Made by a program: the position numbers and the translations under genes
DNA from: Calonectria ilicicola
Lineage: Eukaryota; Ascomycota; Sordariomycetes; Hypocreales; Nectriaceae
Length of the DNA: 64,000 bases
Assembly: GCA_020809705.1 (NCBI GenBank)
Contig: CP085829.1
Span: forward strand, 4,712,001-4,776,000
Direction of reading: 5' to 3'
In this document: piece by piece, positions 1 through 10,855 of the stretch
Layout: every line of letters starts with the position of its first letter
How positions within the stretch are numbered: the first letter of the stretch is position 1
The notes under the pieces: generated by a model
What the model was told of the DNA's origin: nothing
What the model saw: the letters and a program-made list of their open reading frames with translations, nothing else
Database searches by the model: none

Positions 1-886
1 GCGACCCATTTTTGCATTCATCCCACTATAACCATGCGCGCTGCCAAATGATTTTTCAATTAATGACAAAGTTCGACGGATCAGAGAATTGAAGTCGGCG
101 TAATCAGCAAAGGGTGGCTAATAGCTTGTATAATACACCCGTTGAAAGATGGTGCCCGCCCCTATGGCTTCTTCAGATGAATATCACAAAACAAGTACGC
201 AAATATCAACTTAATAATAAAAATAAATAAATAAATAAATTAAATAAGAAAGCTTATGCCTTAGTTATTTATGTTTATTTATTTAATAAATTGAATCATT
301 AATTAGTATTCAATCTGGCCTTTGTTTCAAAGAGTGCCTGCTCTTGCGAGAAGGAAACAGTAGATATCGCCGTGAGGCTAAGAACAGTGAGATGCAGACA
401 ATGAGGCTCATACCCAGCCTTTGACAGTGACCAAGAGTACCCCAAAGGGTTCCAAATTTTCATTTTTCTTGACGCCTGATGTGAAGAGAGATTTCGGACA
501 CCCAGCAACTAAGCTTTCGAGACTTAGCGATAGATGATCTGCGACTGTCCGTAGAGCTGGCAGTAGAAGATCGTCGAGACAAAGCTCCGCGTCTGGATCT
601 CGGTTAGAATCTCCAGCATGTGATAAGAATTTCTTGCCTGACCTGATATCAACGGAAAGGTTCAGTACCATCTCCATTGTTTTCTGGACTTGAGCAGAAA
701 GTTTATGACTTTTCGTCAGTAACGGTACAACGAAAAGATAAATATGGCATTGCTGTTTCCATGTTATTAAGAAGAGCGATCTCGCCCAGCGATACCGCAC
801 ATGGATGTAAAACTGCAAGGATTGCAATCCAAGTCAAAAAGAGTATTGGTAAATAGCAAAAAAAGATGCTTAGATAGCCGTAACGT
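1..886. other. AT-rich intergenic stretch with (AAAT)n inverted repeat
   Basis: No convincing gene is visible here; the open frames are short and lack recognisable motifs. The stretch is more AT-rich than the rest of the window. At about 211-292 an (AAAT)n tract is followed, after a short spacer containing AAGCTT, by an (ATTT)n tract. Together they form an imperfect AT-only inverted repeat. The right end holds the terminator of the minus-strand tRNA gene. Confidence 0.6.
858..864 (-). terminator. Pol III oligo-T terminator of tRNA-Glu
   Basis: Seven consecutive A on the plus strand (T7 on the minus strand) lie 22 nt downstream of the tRNA 3' end. This is the usual RNA polymerase III termination signal. 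Confidence 0.7.
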
Positions 887-986
887 CTCCGGTACAGGGA
901 ATCGAACCCTGGGCTCCGCGGGTTATGATCGTAGTGATCTCTCAAGTTATGAGAGCGCGAAATGTTAGCCACTACACCATACCGGA
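887..986 (-). tRNA. tRNA-Glu(CTC) with a 28-nt intron
   Basis: Read on the minus strand, the seven-base acceptor arms TCCGGTA and TACCGGA pair perfectly, and a G follows as discriminator. The D-arm region holds an A box (TGGTGTAGTGG) and the T-arm holds a canonical B box (GGTTCGATTCC). The anticodon stem TCGCG pairs with CGCGG. Between them lie 35 nt beginning CTCTCA, which fits a 7-nt loop with anticodon CTC interrupted by an intron of 28 nt just after position 37. The mature length would be 72 nt. CTC decodes GAG (Glu), and the overall sequence resembles fungal tRNA-Glu. The exact intron ends are inferred from the canonical position. Confidence 0.93.
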
Positions 987-2456
987 TGTGATTGTTGATG
1001 ACGGGGCGGTGGGAATGGATTCAAGAGTTGTGATGAGTAAGCGGGGAAATCTCGGACAAGCGGATTGAATGTGGATTTGTCATCAGTACATGCTGGCAAA
1101 TGCCAGCTCATAACAACCTTTATTACTGCCTAAATCGCCCATGCATGACATAGGCAAAATTATGTGCATCCTCAATCCTGACTCGAGCAATCGCGCTTCC
1201 ACAGGTAACGGTTCCACGAGATTTCGGGTGGTCCGAGGTTGGTTGATTAACGGGCGGAAGACCGATAAGATCAAAGCCCCACACCCCGCCACCCCGCCTC
1301 GGGAAATCGGCGTGTGGATGGAAAATTTTCGGAAACCTTTAAGATGCAGATATACGAATAATAGTGCGACGGCCTTGCTGTGTTGCACAATTTCTAGTTG
1401 AGATGCACTTAGATGGTAGAAATGGTTCCAGGAGCACATTGGAACGAAAGAGAGTCAATGATACAGGTGTCAGAGATGATGAGTTGAAATGCAGCCAGTA
1501 TTACCGTCAGTCCCATGTGGGCATTTGCCGGTTGGAGAAGCGGCAGTAGTGGATCTATGACTTCAAGGCTAATCTGGCTGAGTGAGAAATTTTGACTAGG
1601 TTTTTTATGTCTTTTTTTATGTATTTGCGCTCCATGGTTCACTCGGGTTTAACCATATTCAAAGTTTGAAAAGTAGCATCATTGTCTTGTACGCGGATAC
1701 CGACACAAACAAGCATATTACCCGGCTCCGGACACCAACCACTATCCGTGTCGTTGAGCCGGGTGGTTGGCAAATTGCCTAGGAGGGCAATTCCTGTATT
1801 AACAATCCTTAGACTCTTGTGTCGTGATTGGTTCGCAGGGCATTCCTTGGACCTGGAGAGCGGCAACCGGAGGGCAAGACCGCCGACGGCCCGGCAGTCG
1901 GAGCGCCCAGAAGCGCGCAACAAAGACGCCATCAGAGGTGCTGAAGAGGCGCTGGAGAGGCGCTGGAGGGGCGCTGAGAATAGCGCTGTGCAGGTGTCAA
2001 AAAGTGGGGCGTGTTCGGCCCCTCGGGGTCTCCAGGGGTCGCGACATTGACGACTCTTGCCGAAACCGGAATAGCCCAATTGCGTGATTCTCTTCGCCCA
2101 TCGACAATTTTCCAAGCGCAGACCAAGACCGTGTAAGAGGTAAGAGGAGCCGTGACAATGGGGCATGTTACAAATCCCCCGCCGATAAGTCGCCTCTGGA
2201 TGGGCTCTCTTATTTTTGCCTCTGCCCGCTGTCCCTTCTCGCTCCTCAATCCCTCAATTGCTATTCTAGTTGCCCTGCTAGAACGGCTTACACGGTCGAC
2301 CTCTCATCTCGCTAGATTGGACGCAGCCGAGTCGAGTCACATCCGTCTCCGGCCTTAAACTGACTGGGCCTTGGGTTTTTTTTGCTTTCCGAGTCGAACG
2401 CAATTCTCACTCTTTTTCATAATTCCCTCAGCGAGATCCTCGTCACAGTCTCCAAG
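987..2456. other. Intergenic region and MET10 promoter/leader
   Basis: No gene is supported here. At 1936-1990 a short imperfect tandem array repeats GCGCTG/GTGCTG about every 12 nt. An inverted CCAAT box (ATTGG) is at about 1825. An ATG at about 2158 opens a frame of 67 codons ending at 2358, which could be an upstream ORF if the MET10 transcript starts that early. The open frame that runs in phase into MET10 from 2382 begins with TTG and contains no ATG before 2457, so it is treated as 5' leader. Confidence 0.5.
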
Positions 2457-5400
2457 ATGCCTCACAAGGAGCAGGAGGCGGCTTCTTCAAGCCTGCCTTT
2501 CGGCCAGCCCGTCTCTCTCTCATCCATTTCGGGCCCAACCTATGTGACAGCACAACTGCTTGTCCAGCAGGTCGCCTACAAGCTCTCTGACAAGATCTTC
2601 TCTTACTCGCCAGAGACGTTTGATCTCGACGTCGCCCTCAAGGACTGGGCCGCCAAGGAGGAAAAGAACATCCACGGATATGCCACCACCGTTCTGCCCT
2701 CGCAGACCCGTGTAGGCGCTGGTTCCATTGCTCTTGGTTACATCTTCTCCCCTGACTTTGATGTTACCAAGCGCCACATCCCCCAGTCTCTGGTTGCTCC
2801 CTCAGGCAGCCTCCAGCAGTTGCGAGGAACCCTCGACCAACTGTCTCTCCTCTACGGCGTTTCCAGCCCCGTTGTTGGTCACGTCGCCGCTGTCGACTAC
2901 TCCGACAGCAAGGGTCTCGTCTCCAACTATGACACTGCCCTCCGCCTTGCAGAGGACCTTGGCCTTGGTCTCGTTTCCAGCGCTTCCACTTATGAGTCCC
3001 AGCACATGGCCATCTTCTCTACTCTGTTGGCCTCCCTCCTCCCAACTCTTCACATCTACGACGGTGTCCGCACCGCCAGAGAGACTCTCCGAGTTGTCGA
3101 TGCCCTCAGCGAGACTGGCGTTGCCGACTTGTACAACAAGCTCTCTGCTGAGGTTGGCAAGCTCAACACCCGCCTGGATACCGCTGGCAAGGTTGTTGAG
3201 TTGCTCAAGGTCTTCAACGATGAGCTCGGAACTGTTTACGAGCCCTTCGAGTACCACGGCCATGAGACCCCTGATGTCGTTCTTGTCGCTTTCGGCAGCG
3301 TCGAGGCCCAGGTTACCAAGCAGGTTCTCAGCAAGATCTCTGCTGATGGTGCCAAGGCCGGTGTCATCAATGTCCGCATCTACCGACCCTTCATTGAGGA
3401 GGCCTTCCTGAAGGCTATCCCTGCCTCTGCACAAACCATTGCTGTGCTCGGCCAGGTCAAGGATGACCTCGCTGTCGAGGATGAGGCCACCCAGTCTGCT
3501 CTCTACAGCGACGTTCTCACTACCGTCGCTTTCTCTGGCAAGTTCGAGACGGAGCCTGCCGTGATTGATATCAAGTACACTCCTGGCCAAGTCTTCACTC
3601 CTCAGGGTCTTGTCAGCACCCTTCACAGAATCTTCCGCAACGAGGGCGAAGTCAAGCCACTCCCCTCTCTCATCCAGGCCCAGCAGTTCACCTTCTGGGA
3701 TGTTGATAACTCTGCCGCTGTCAGCTCCCCCAGTGCCATTGGAAGCATCCTTTCCAAGGAGTCTACCTCCAACGTTTACGTCAACGAGATCTTCGACAAC
3801 CTCACCCAGGGTGGTGTTGTCCGAAGCGACCTTCGATCCTCCAAGAAGGCTCTCGAGGCTCCCTATGACATTGAGCAGGCCGACACCATTGTTGTCGGTG
3901 ACGAGAAGATCCTCAAGGAGGTGGATGTTGCCAAGGGTCTTGCCGATGGTGGCAAGGTTATCGTCAAGGTCCCCGGCTTCAAGGATGAGGACGTGGAGAA
4001 GAAGCTCCCCGTTGCTTTCCGCAAGGCCATCCAGGAGAAGGCTGCCGAGATTTACATCTTGGATGCTGCCAGCTCCCCTGCTTTTGAGAAGGACCCTCTC
4101 GCTATCAAGCTTCTGACTGAGCTTGCCTTCTTCAAGGTTGCCCTTCCTGAGGTCTCCTTTAAGGATCTTTCTGTTCTGGCTGTCGAGGGCAAGACTCCTA
4201 CTCTTGAGCAAGCTACCGAGGCCCTTGATGCCTCCCTGCGCAAGCTCGAGGTTCCCGCTACCTGGGCCGAGGTTGAGGCTGACTACGTTGACCCCAACCT
4301 CCCCATCACCATCCAGAGCAACAGCTTTGTTGCCCACCAAAAGGAGGAGGTCGAGGAAGCTCTGGAGCTCCACGACTGGCAGGTTGCTGCCAAGGGTCTC
4401 GCCTTCAAGGAGGCCTACGGCACCCAGGACAACCTCCGCCCTGACCTGTCGGTCAAGACTGCTACCATCACTGTCAAGGAGAACCGCCGTCTCACTCCCT
4501 CCGACTACGACCGTAACATCTTCAACATTGAGTTCGACTTGGGTGACTCTGGTCTCACTTACAAGATTGGTGAGGCTCTGGGTATCCACGCCGAGAACGA
4601 TGAGAAAGAGGTCAACCAGTTCATCGAGTTCTACGGTCTCAACCCCGCCGAGCTCGTCCAGGTCCCCTCTCGCGAGGATGCCTCTGTGTTCGAGGTCCGC
4701 ACTGTTTACCAGGCCCTGATCCAGAACGTCGACATCCTCGGCAAGCCTCCCAAGCGATTCTACGAGGCTCTCGCCGAGTATGCCACCGACGAGACCGAGA
4801 AGACCAAGCTCGAGGCTCTTGGTGGCCAGGCTGGTGCCGAGGACTTCAAGCGCCGCTCTGAGGTCGACACTCTTACCTACGTCGATGTTCTGGAGGAGTT
4901 CAAGTCTGCTCACCCCAGCTTCCACGACCTGGTCAAGATTGTCAGCCCCATGAAGCGTCGTGAGTACTCCATCGCCTCCGCCCAGGCTGTTACCCCCAAC
5001 TCCGTCACTCTCATGATTGTCGTTGTCGACTGGGTCGATCCTCGTGGCCGCAAGCGAATGGGTCAGGCCACCCGCTACCTCAGCCAGCTGCCTGTTGGAG
5101 CCAAGGTCACTGCCTCCGTCAAGCCCTCTGTCATGAAGCTCCCAACCAAGGACACCGCTCCTCTCATCATGGCTGGTCTCGGAACTGGTCTGGCTCCTTT
5201 CCGTGCTTTCGTCCAGTACCGTGCCATGCAAAAGGCTCAGGGCAAGGAGATTGGTTCTATTCTCCTATACCTTGGATCTCGTCACCAGCGTGAGGAGTAC
5301 CTCTACGGTGAGGAGTGGGAGGCTTACCTCGCTGCTGGCGTTGTCACTCTTGTCGGCGCTGCCTTCTCTCGTGACCAGCCCCAGAAGATTTACATTCAGG

Positions 5401-5618
5401 ACAGGATGCGCCAGACTCTCAAGGAGATTGCCAAGGCCTATCTCAAGGAGGAGGGCAGCTTCTACCTGTGCGGTCCTACATGGCCTGTGCCTGACGTGAC
5501 CAAGGTCCTCGAGGAGGCTATTGCCCTCGAGGCCAAGGAGAGCGGCAAAAAGGTTGATCCCCGCAAGGAGATTGAGAAGCTCAAGGAGGAGGGACGATAC
5601 GTCCTTGAGGTTTACTAG
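2457..5618 (+). CDS. MET10: Assimilatory sulfite reductase (NADPH), flavoprotein alpha subunit
   Basis: Single-exon gene of 1053 aa, close to the yeast Met10 length (about 1035). It is the alpha subunit of the alpha2-beta2 enzyme that reduces sulfite to sulfide in sulfate assimilation, passing NADPH electrons through FAD to the sirohaem beta subunit. The N-terminal ~400 residues resemble the pyruvate-ferredoxin oxidoreductase-like part of fungal Met10. The FAD domain carries the RREYSIAS motif near residue 834. The NADPH domain has PLIMAGLGTGLAPFR near 901 and YLCGP near 1002, and the protein ends RYVLEVY with a terminal aromatic. No flavodoxin (FMN) domain is visible, as known for the fungal alpha subunit. 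The first ATG in frame (AAGATGC) is at 2457. Codon use is strongly biased to C/G in third positions, suggesting high expression. I saw no clear CYS3/MetR site (ATGRYRYCAT) close upstream. Confidence 0.95.
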   Translation: MPHKEQEAASSSLPFGQPVSLSSISGPTYVTAQLLVQQVAYKLSDKIFSYSPETFDLDVALKDWAAKEEKNIHGYATTVLPSQTRVGAGSIALGYIFSPDFDVTKRHIPQSLVAPSGSLQQLRGTLDQLSLLYGVSSPVVGHVAAVDYSDSKGLVSNYDTALRLAEDLGLGLVSSASTYESQHMAIFSTLLASLLPTLHIYDGVRTARETLRVVDALSETGVADLYNKLSAEVGKLNTRLDTAGKVVELLKVFNDELGTVYEPFEYHGHETPDVVLVAFGSVEAQVTKQVLSKISADGAKAGVINVRIYRPFIEEAFLKAIPASAQTIAVLGQVKDDLAVEDEATQSALYSDVLTTVAFSGKFETEPAVIDIKYTPGQVFTPQGLVSTLHRIFRNEGEVKPLPSLIQAQQFTFWDVDNSAAVSSPSAIGSILSKESTSNVYVNEIFDNLTQGGVVRSDLRSSKKALEAPYDIEQADTIVVGDEKILKEVDVAKGLADGGKVIVKVPGFKDEDVEKKLPVAFRKAIQEKAAEIYILDAASSPAFEKDPLAIKLLTELAFFKVALPEVSFKDLSVLAVEGKTPTLEQATEALDASLRKLEVPATWAEVEADYVDPNLPITIQSNSFVAHQKEEVEEALELHDWQVAAKGLAFKEAYGTQDNLRPDLSVKTATITVKENRRLTPSDYDRNIFNIEFDLGDSGLTYKIGEALGIHAENDEKEVNQFIEFYGLNPAELVQVPSREDASVFEVRTVYQALIQNVDILGKPPKRFYEALAEYATDETEKTKLEALGGQAGAEDFKRRSEVDTLTYVDVLEEFKSAHPSFHDLVKIVSPMKRREYSIASAQAVTPNSVTLMIVVVDWVDPRGRKRMGQATRYLSQLPVGAKVTASVKPSVMKLPTKDTAPLIMAGLGTGLAPFRAFVQYRAMQKAQGKEIGSILLYLGSRHQREEYLYGEEWEAYLAAGVVTLVGAAFSRDQPQKIYIQDRMRQTLKEIAKAYLKEEGSFYLCGPTWPVPDVTKVLEEAIALEAKESGKKVDPRKEIEKLKEEGRYVLEVY

Positions 5619-8600
5619 ACGATTAAGAACGTTATGTGTTATGACATTTGCTAAAATTGTGTCCTGGATATAAAACTAGATTCGCATTTAAGCGTGGTTA
5701 CATAGTCAAAAGCAAAATTGGTTCCGTACACTTACTTTACCTTGAAAGATTACCACCGTGACTGTGTTTGAAATGAAAAGTGGTGTGGAGTTGGTGATCA
5801 GTAGTATCCTATTTGTGCCCTTGATGCAACCCTACCCTTGGAGTTTTATTCTGTGTGTCTGGATACAGATGCACTAGAGGGCTAAAATACCCCTGCCACA
5901 TTTACAGCCAGGTCATGGATTAAAGAAAAAGGATAGACCCCATCATTCATATCAGTACATAGATGTTTGGTAGCCAAGTCATTCAGTATAGGCGCCTCTG
6001 ACGCAGCTTTTATGATACTTGGGGAAATGAAGGGAATATCAATTCAATCTGAGATCAGAAAAGCTCCCATGGGGGGCAGAAGGATGAACAAGTAGAGATG
6101 TTGCGTGAAGGAAAGTCCTGACATTGTTCGGACTCTTCAATCAATTACACCAAAGATGGGATAGGTGTTTTATCTCTCCAGTCTATAAAGAGACAACTCT
6201 TTCCTTTTTAAAAGAGTAGCGATAATTCAAGAAAGAAAAAATGCAAGCTTGATCCTCTGTTTTTGTCCTTTTTTTCGACATCCATTGATATGTAACCATG
6301 CCACCTTTTGAGGGGCATCTATCCCACCCACCACGAAATGGTTAATAGTTTAATTGAGCTAAGCTAAGTAACAACTGTTACCAACGTCTTCTCCGTCAAG
6401 TATGTGGGGTATAGTTACAAAGCCTCGGGTTTACACCTTTCTAACCACAATATAAATTACTTATATATACATCTAGACTTGATCCGCCACTCTCCAAAGA
6501 ATGCTCAGCAACAATCCAAACCAAGAGGTCAGGCCAGACAAGCAAGATAAAGATAACATCTTACCCTATACCGATTCAAACAACTAGGCAATCGAAACCT
6601 TCGAATCACACCTGGAAGTGATTGATCTCACCTTCCTACTTTGGAACGTCTGAGGCAACCAAGTCATATCACACCGCCAATGCAACAACGTCACATGAAT
6701 CAACTCACAGCACAGACTGCATTCAACTATTATGGTTTCGCTTTTTCGCTTTGTTTAAAGTCAATGCTACTGCAGCCGCAATGTTGGCCACAACTCAAAA
6801 AGAGCCGGCCCGGCAAACACACAACACACGGGACTGAACCCGAACAGCAGACAAAAGACTTCCCGCCGCCGTCGTTTCTGCCTTCGGCATTCTTCTCGTA
6901 AGATTGCCGGCACTAGACAAGGGGCATTGGGGGATAATCAAGGCAAACTCGGCTTAGCTTCCGGCGGCGTTCGGACAACTGAGGCTAAATCCGACATCAC
7001 AAGATGGCGACGCTGGTGGCCTACGCAAGTCTTACATTGAGTCGGCATTGGAGGCACATCATTTCCCCAGGTCAGGAGGCGAGCTGGTTGATCTGATTGG
7101 ATCTCGGCAGGTTGCCTGTGGTGGTGGAGCGGTAAGCGATATTGATGGTTTAGTAGCCAAAACCTTCCTGACGTCCAAGCGGCTCTCGTCTAGCCATTCA
7201 CGAGTTGAGCGCAGAGTTGCTAATAGATCCATAACGGTTGCCGTTGCCAGCCGATGAAGAAATCCAGGTTCCCGGGGCATTGTGTCGATACCCAAGTGGA
7301 CATCGTCTGAGGCCAGAACCCTTAGTCCCGTCTCCCGTCCCCCTAGATCGGCGCCACGTACAGCGAGCGCAAACCTTATTTAGATGGAATATCCGTGCGG
7401 TTTTCAGCTCAGATCAGCAGCCTTTTGCCATATTCCCATATGGTGTTTCCGGGGGGCTCGAGCCTCGCGCCTTGTGATTCATCCGGAGAAATTGATTGAC
7501 TGGGCACATCAACCACCCCACCGCCTAGGCTGATGATGGACATCAATAATCGCCACCGAACCACCTGAACACCTGGCCTCAAAGCTTCCAAGTTTTGTTG
7601 TCTTTTGAATCCGGATTAGTTTCGGGCTGGGGGGCTCTTTTGGGAGTTGCCGCTGGCCTCACCTTTTGGCCGTCGCCAGCTGTCCCCGCGCCTCGGCAAG
7701 AAATGCCTCACGACCCTTTGTCTGTCACATTACGCCATCTGACTTGTTTCGGTCCTTATTGACTTTCAACCGTGTATTATCCCGCTCGGGTAGTTTTAAT
7801 CTGCCGGCAAGATTGAAAAAAAAGTCTCCGAGTGCATGCCAACTGGAGAGTCTGAGGAACCCTCAACAGGGTTTCAACGACAACACTTAGTGCCTAGTGG
7901 AGGAACAAGCCACCTCATCTCTGACGGAACTATCCCGAAATACGATATTCCCTGTAAGTTGTGGATTTCTCGTGGAATCATTTAGATGAAAATTTTTTTG
8001 TGTCCTTTTGCTTTTTGTGAGGCCTCACCCAACCTCTTTGGGTTGAAACTCAGACTTGGCGTTCTTCGGATTAACCTGTTCGAATCAAGTAACTCGTAGC
8101 TATCTCTCTTCAACCACAGGATAGGATCGCCCCGAAACTAACCTTATCGAATGGTTCCAAGTGACTACGAAAATGTCATGAATTATGATCCGTCACCAAA
8201 TACGAAGAGACTACCGCAACCGATGAAACTCTACAGCACATCACTTGCCTACATACCCTGAAGATCCTCCGCCTCTCAAACTACCCCCTTTCCGAAGCTA
8301 CGAACAAGCCCAGAAACTACCCTAAACCCAACGGTTTACGAGGCGTAGACCCACAGAGATTTCACTTTCACCACGCAGTAGCGGCCCCGACCGCTTGGAT
8401 GACAGTTGAAATTAGCCCGCACACATAGGGGACCGACCTTTTGGTAATTATGATATCATCGTAAAATGACGAAACTACGGCTCTGTAATTCTATCGTCGC
8501 CTGCCCTTGGGAGTTGCGCAACAGAACCGCAGTTGCTCGCCCAACTCGCCGTGATGACAACCCGTCTAAACACAGATACGAGCGGAACTCCGCTCTCAAC

Positions 8601-9000
8601 TCCGGAGGCGCAGCTCTCTCCTCCCCAGAGCGGATCCGAAAGAGCCTCGCGTCGTCACTGGGAGAGCCGCGCCCTTGCTTGCTGGGTGTGTATTCGAGAC
8701 CAAGCTTAGGCGGGTCGTCTGGAAGAGACATTAGTGCGGCGGTGACAGCGATCAACAGCTGAGCACCAACAGCAAGAGGGGCCGGTGATCGATATGGGGC
8801 CTAGTGATCAAACTATGTGGGCGGGGATATTTGATAACGGGGGTGGTTTGTGGGTACGGATCTGCTGACCGACTCAGCATCCTAGCAGCAATTCCCCCAG
8901 GACGTTGCGACATGTCAGCCATGGACAGGTAGCAATTTGGGCCTGGCACCTGACGATCCGGGCGCATCGCGATGGGCTAAAAGCGCCGGACGTTCTGCAT
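5619..9000. other. Gene desert, left part
   Basis: This is the MET10 3' flank followed by non-coding DNA. 5619-6600 is moderately AT-rich. Further right the sequence becomes GC-rich with only short, low-complexity open frames on both strands. No splice-linked frames, tRNA signature or mobile-element domain could be recognised. A GTTCGAATC match to a tRNA B box at about 8088 has no acceptor stem around it. Confidence 0.55.
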
Positions 9001-10821
9001 GATATCAGCTCATCAAGGGGGTATAATTGAGAAGAAAAAAGCAACTGCAGCTGCAACGGCGTGGGCAGCTAGAGGGGAGACACAAAAAAAACAGACAAGG
9101 TGCCCCTGGTACTCCCCCCACGAAAGCGCCACTCTAGACCGGCCGCCGAAGAAACAAGTGAAATTTCAGCCATGGGTGAATGTGGAAATTCGATGAATGG
9201 GATTCGCTACCATCTCGATAGCCCAGAGCAAAGGGACATGGCGGCTCAGGCGGGCCTATCCAAAGTTTCTACCCGTTCTCATGGTCGCGGACACGGACCA
9301 ACAAAGCAAAGCCCAGCCAGCTAGTACCTCGGAATGCCGGATATTGCGTCTGTAACTCGTTTGAAACTAAGCTGTCAGCCGTAGTTACAACACCCCCCTT
9401 GCTGGCCGTGGTTGGAACATGTACTCATGATCAACATGGCATTCCGCAGTTAGCAATCTCTCCTTGGCACTTGATTCCGTCATGGCTCGTTAGGGGTAGA
9501 TTATGACATCGGTTTCATTTTGCCGATCACCGTCAGGAAAAGCAAAAAACCCAAAGGCTGTTTGAGTTGCTCTCGAGCACAAGCTGACAGACTATATCGT
9601 CATATCATGGAGCGGTGAGAATGTCGCTTCTCTGGTGTGACAGCCGACCGACACAGTCTCGCAGATCCGTCCTCGATGGTCTAGTCCTTGCTTGCCAAGG
9701 TTAACTTTACTTTTTCTTCGACCTTTCGATTTTCTGCCTCTCGCCAGCCACCTGGGTCACACTCCCGCCACATTGGGACTACTGTACAGCATTCTCCACT
9801 GCAAGTCCTATATTCCTTGTCTTGTACATGTGCATATCGCATACGTACATATACATCCATGTGCATCTGTACATACAGGAGGGCATCGCGGACGGCCTCT
9901 CCGCGTCGTGGGGCGCAAAGAGGGTCCAGGCTTTGTTTCCTTCCTCTCTTTTCTTTTCTTACTCTTAGCAGTCCGTCCCGGCTGAATGGATGTATGTGGA
10001 ATGGGGGATGGGGGCCTCGCGGGGATGGGCAAGGGTTGGGCGGACCTTCTTCGCGGAGTCGACCCGAGACACTGAACCAACTAATTTGGGTCCTCCCCAA
10101 CCGCGAATGATAGCTGGTGTTGGTGATGCTACCCTGTGGTTGATATCGGGAACGAGACAGGGGCAGCTACATACATAGAAGCAGAAGAGACTTTAGGCGG
10201 GAGGGCCGAGATCGGATATCCGAGACTCGGGGAACAAAGTGACTGGGACGAGTTACAAGAGAGACAAGAGACGCAGCGCAACGAGACGAGCAAGGACGCA
10301 TGTGAGAGGCAGATACAACCATGACGGGGGAGACATACATGTGGGCTGACCTGGCTTTGGTTGGCGTGGGACACACAAGGCAGAGTAACAGTGACAGTTG
10401 CCCAGATGTCTGGGATGCATACTGCAGTGCCAGTGTACAGCATACAGTTGCAGGACGGCAGGAATCTCGACGCCGCCGCCAAGCAGAGACGTCTCGGCCC
10501 TGCTTGCAGGAACGGCCGCACCAACGAACGGCAGCCATGTGGGATGGGAGCGATGTTTTTCTTCTACAGCACACCCACCTACGTAATGGGGACCGCCCGG
10601 GGGCGTTCCTTGGCCAGACCGGTATGGAGATATCTTGACGCAGAGGACCCATGGTTGGTTCCATCCCTGTCCACGTGCGCCACGAGCCTTGCCCGAGTCA
10701 GATGGCCGCAGGTGAGAGGCAAGGGAAAGAGGGGGAGGAAAGCAAAAAGAACAAGTCTAGCAGCTCTGGCGGGCGAATGAAAAAAGAAAAGAGACGAGAA
10801 AGAAGAAAAAAAGAAAAAGTA

Positions 10822-10855
<34 letters not shown>

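Noticed and set aside
2802..5231. 809-codon open frame on the minus strand, antisense to MET10
   Set aside because: It is an antisense shadow produced by strongly C/G-biased third codon positions of MET10. The translation is Leu/Gly/Glu/Val low complexity with no domain.
8080..8110. GTTCGAATC match to a tRNA B box
   Set aside because: No pairing acceptor arms, anticodon stem or A box at the right distance on either side.
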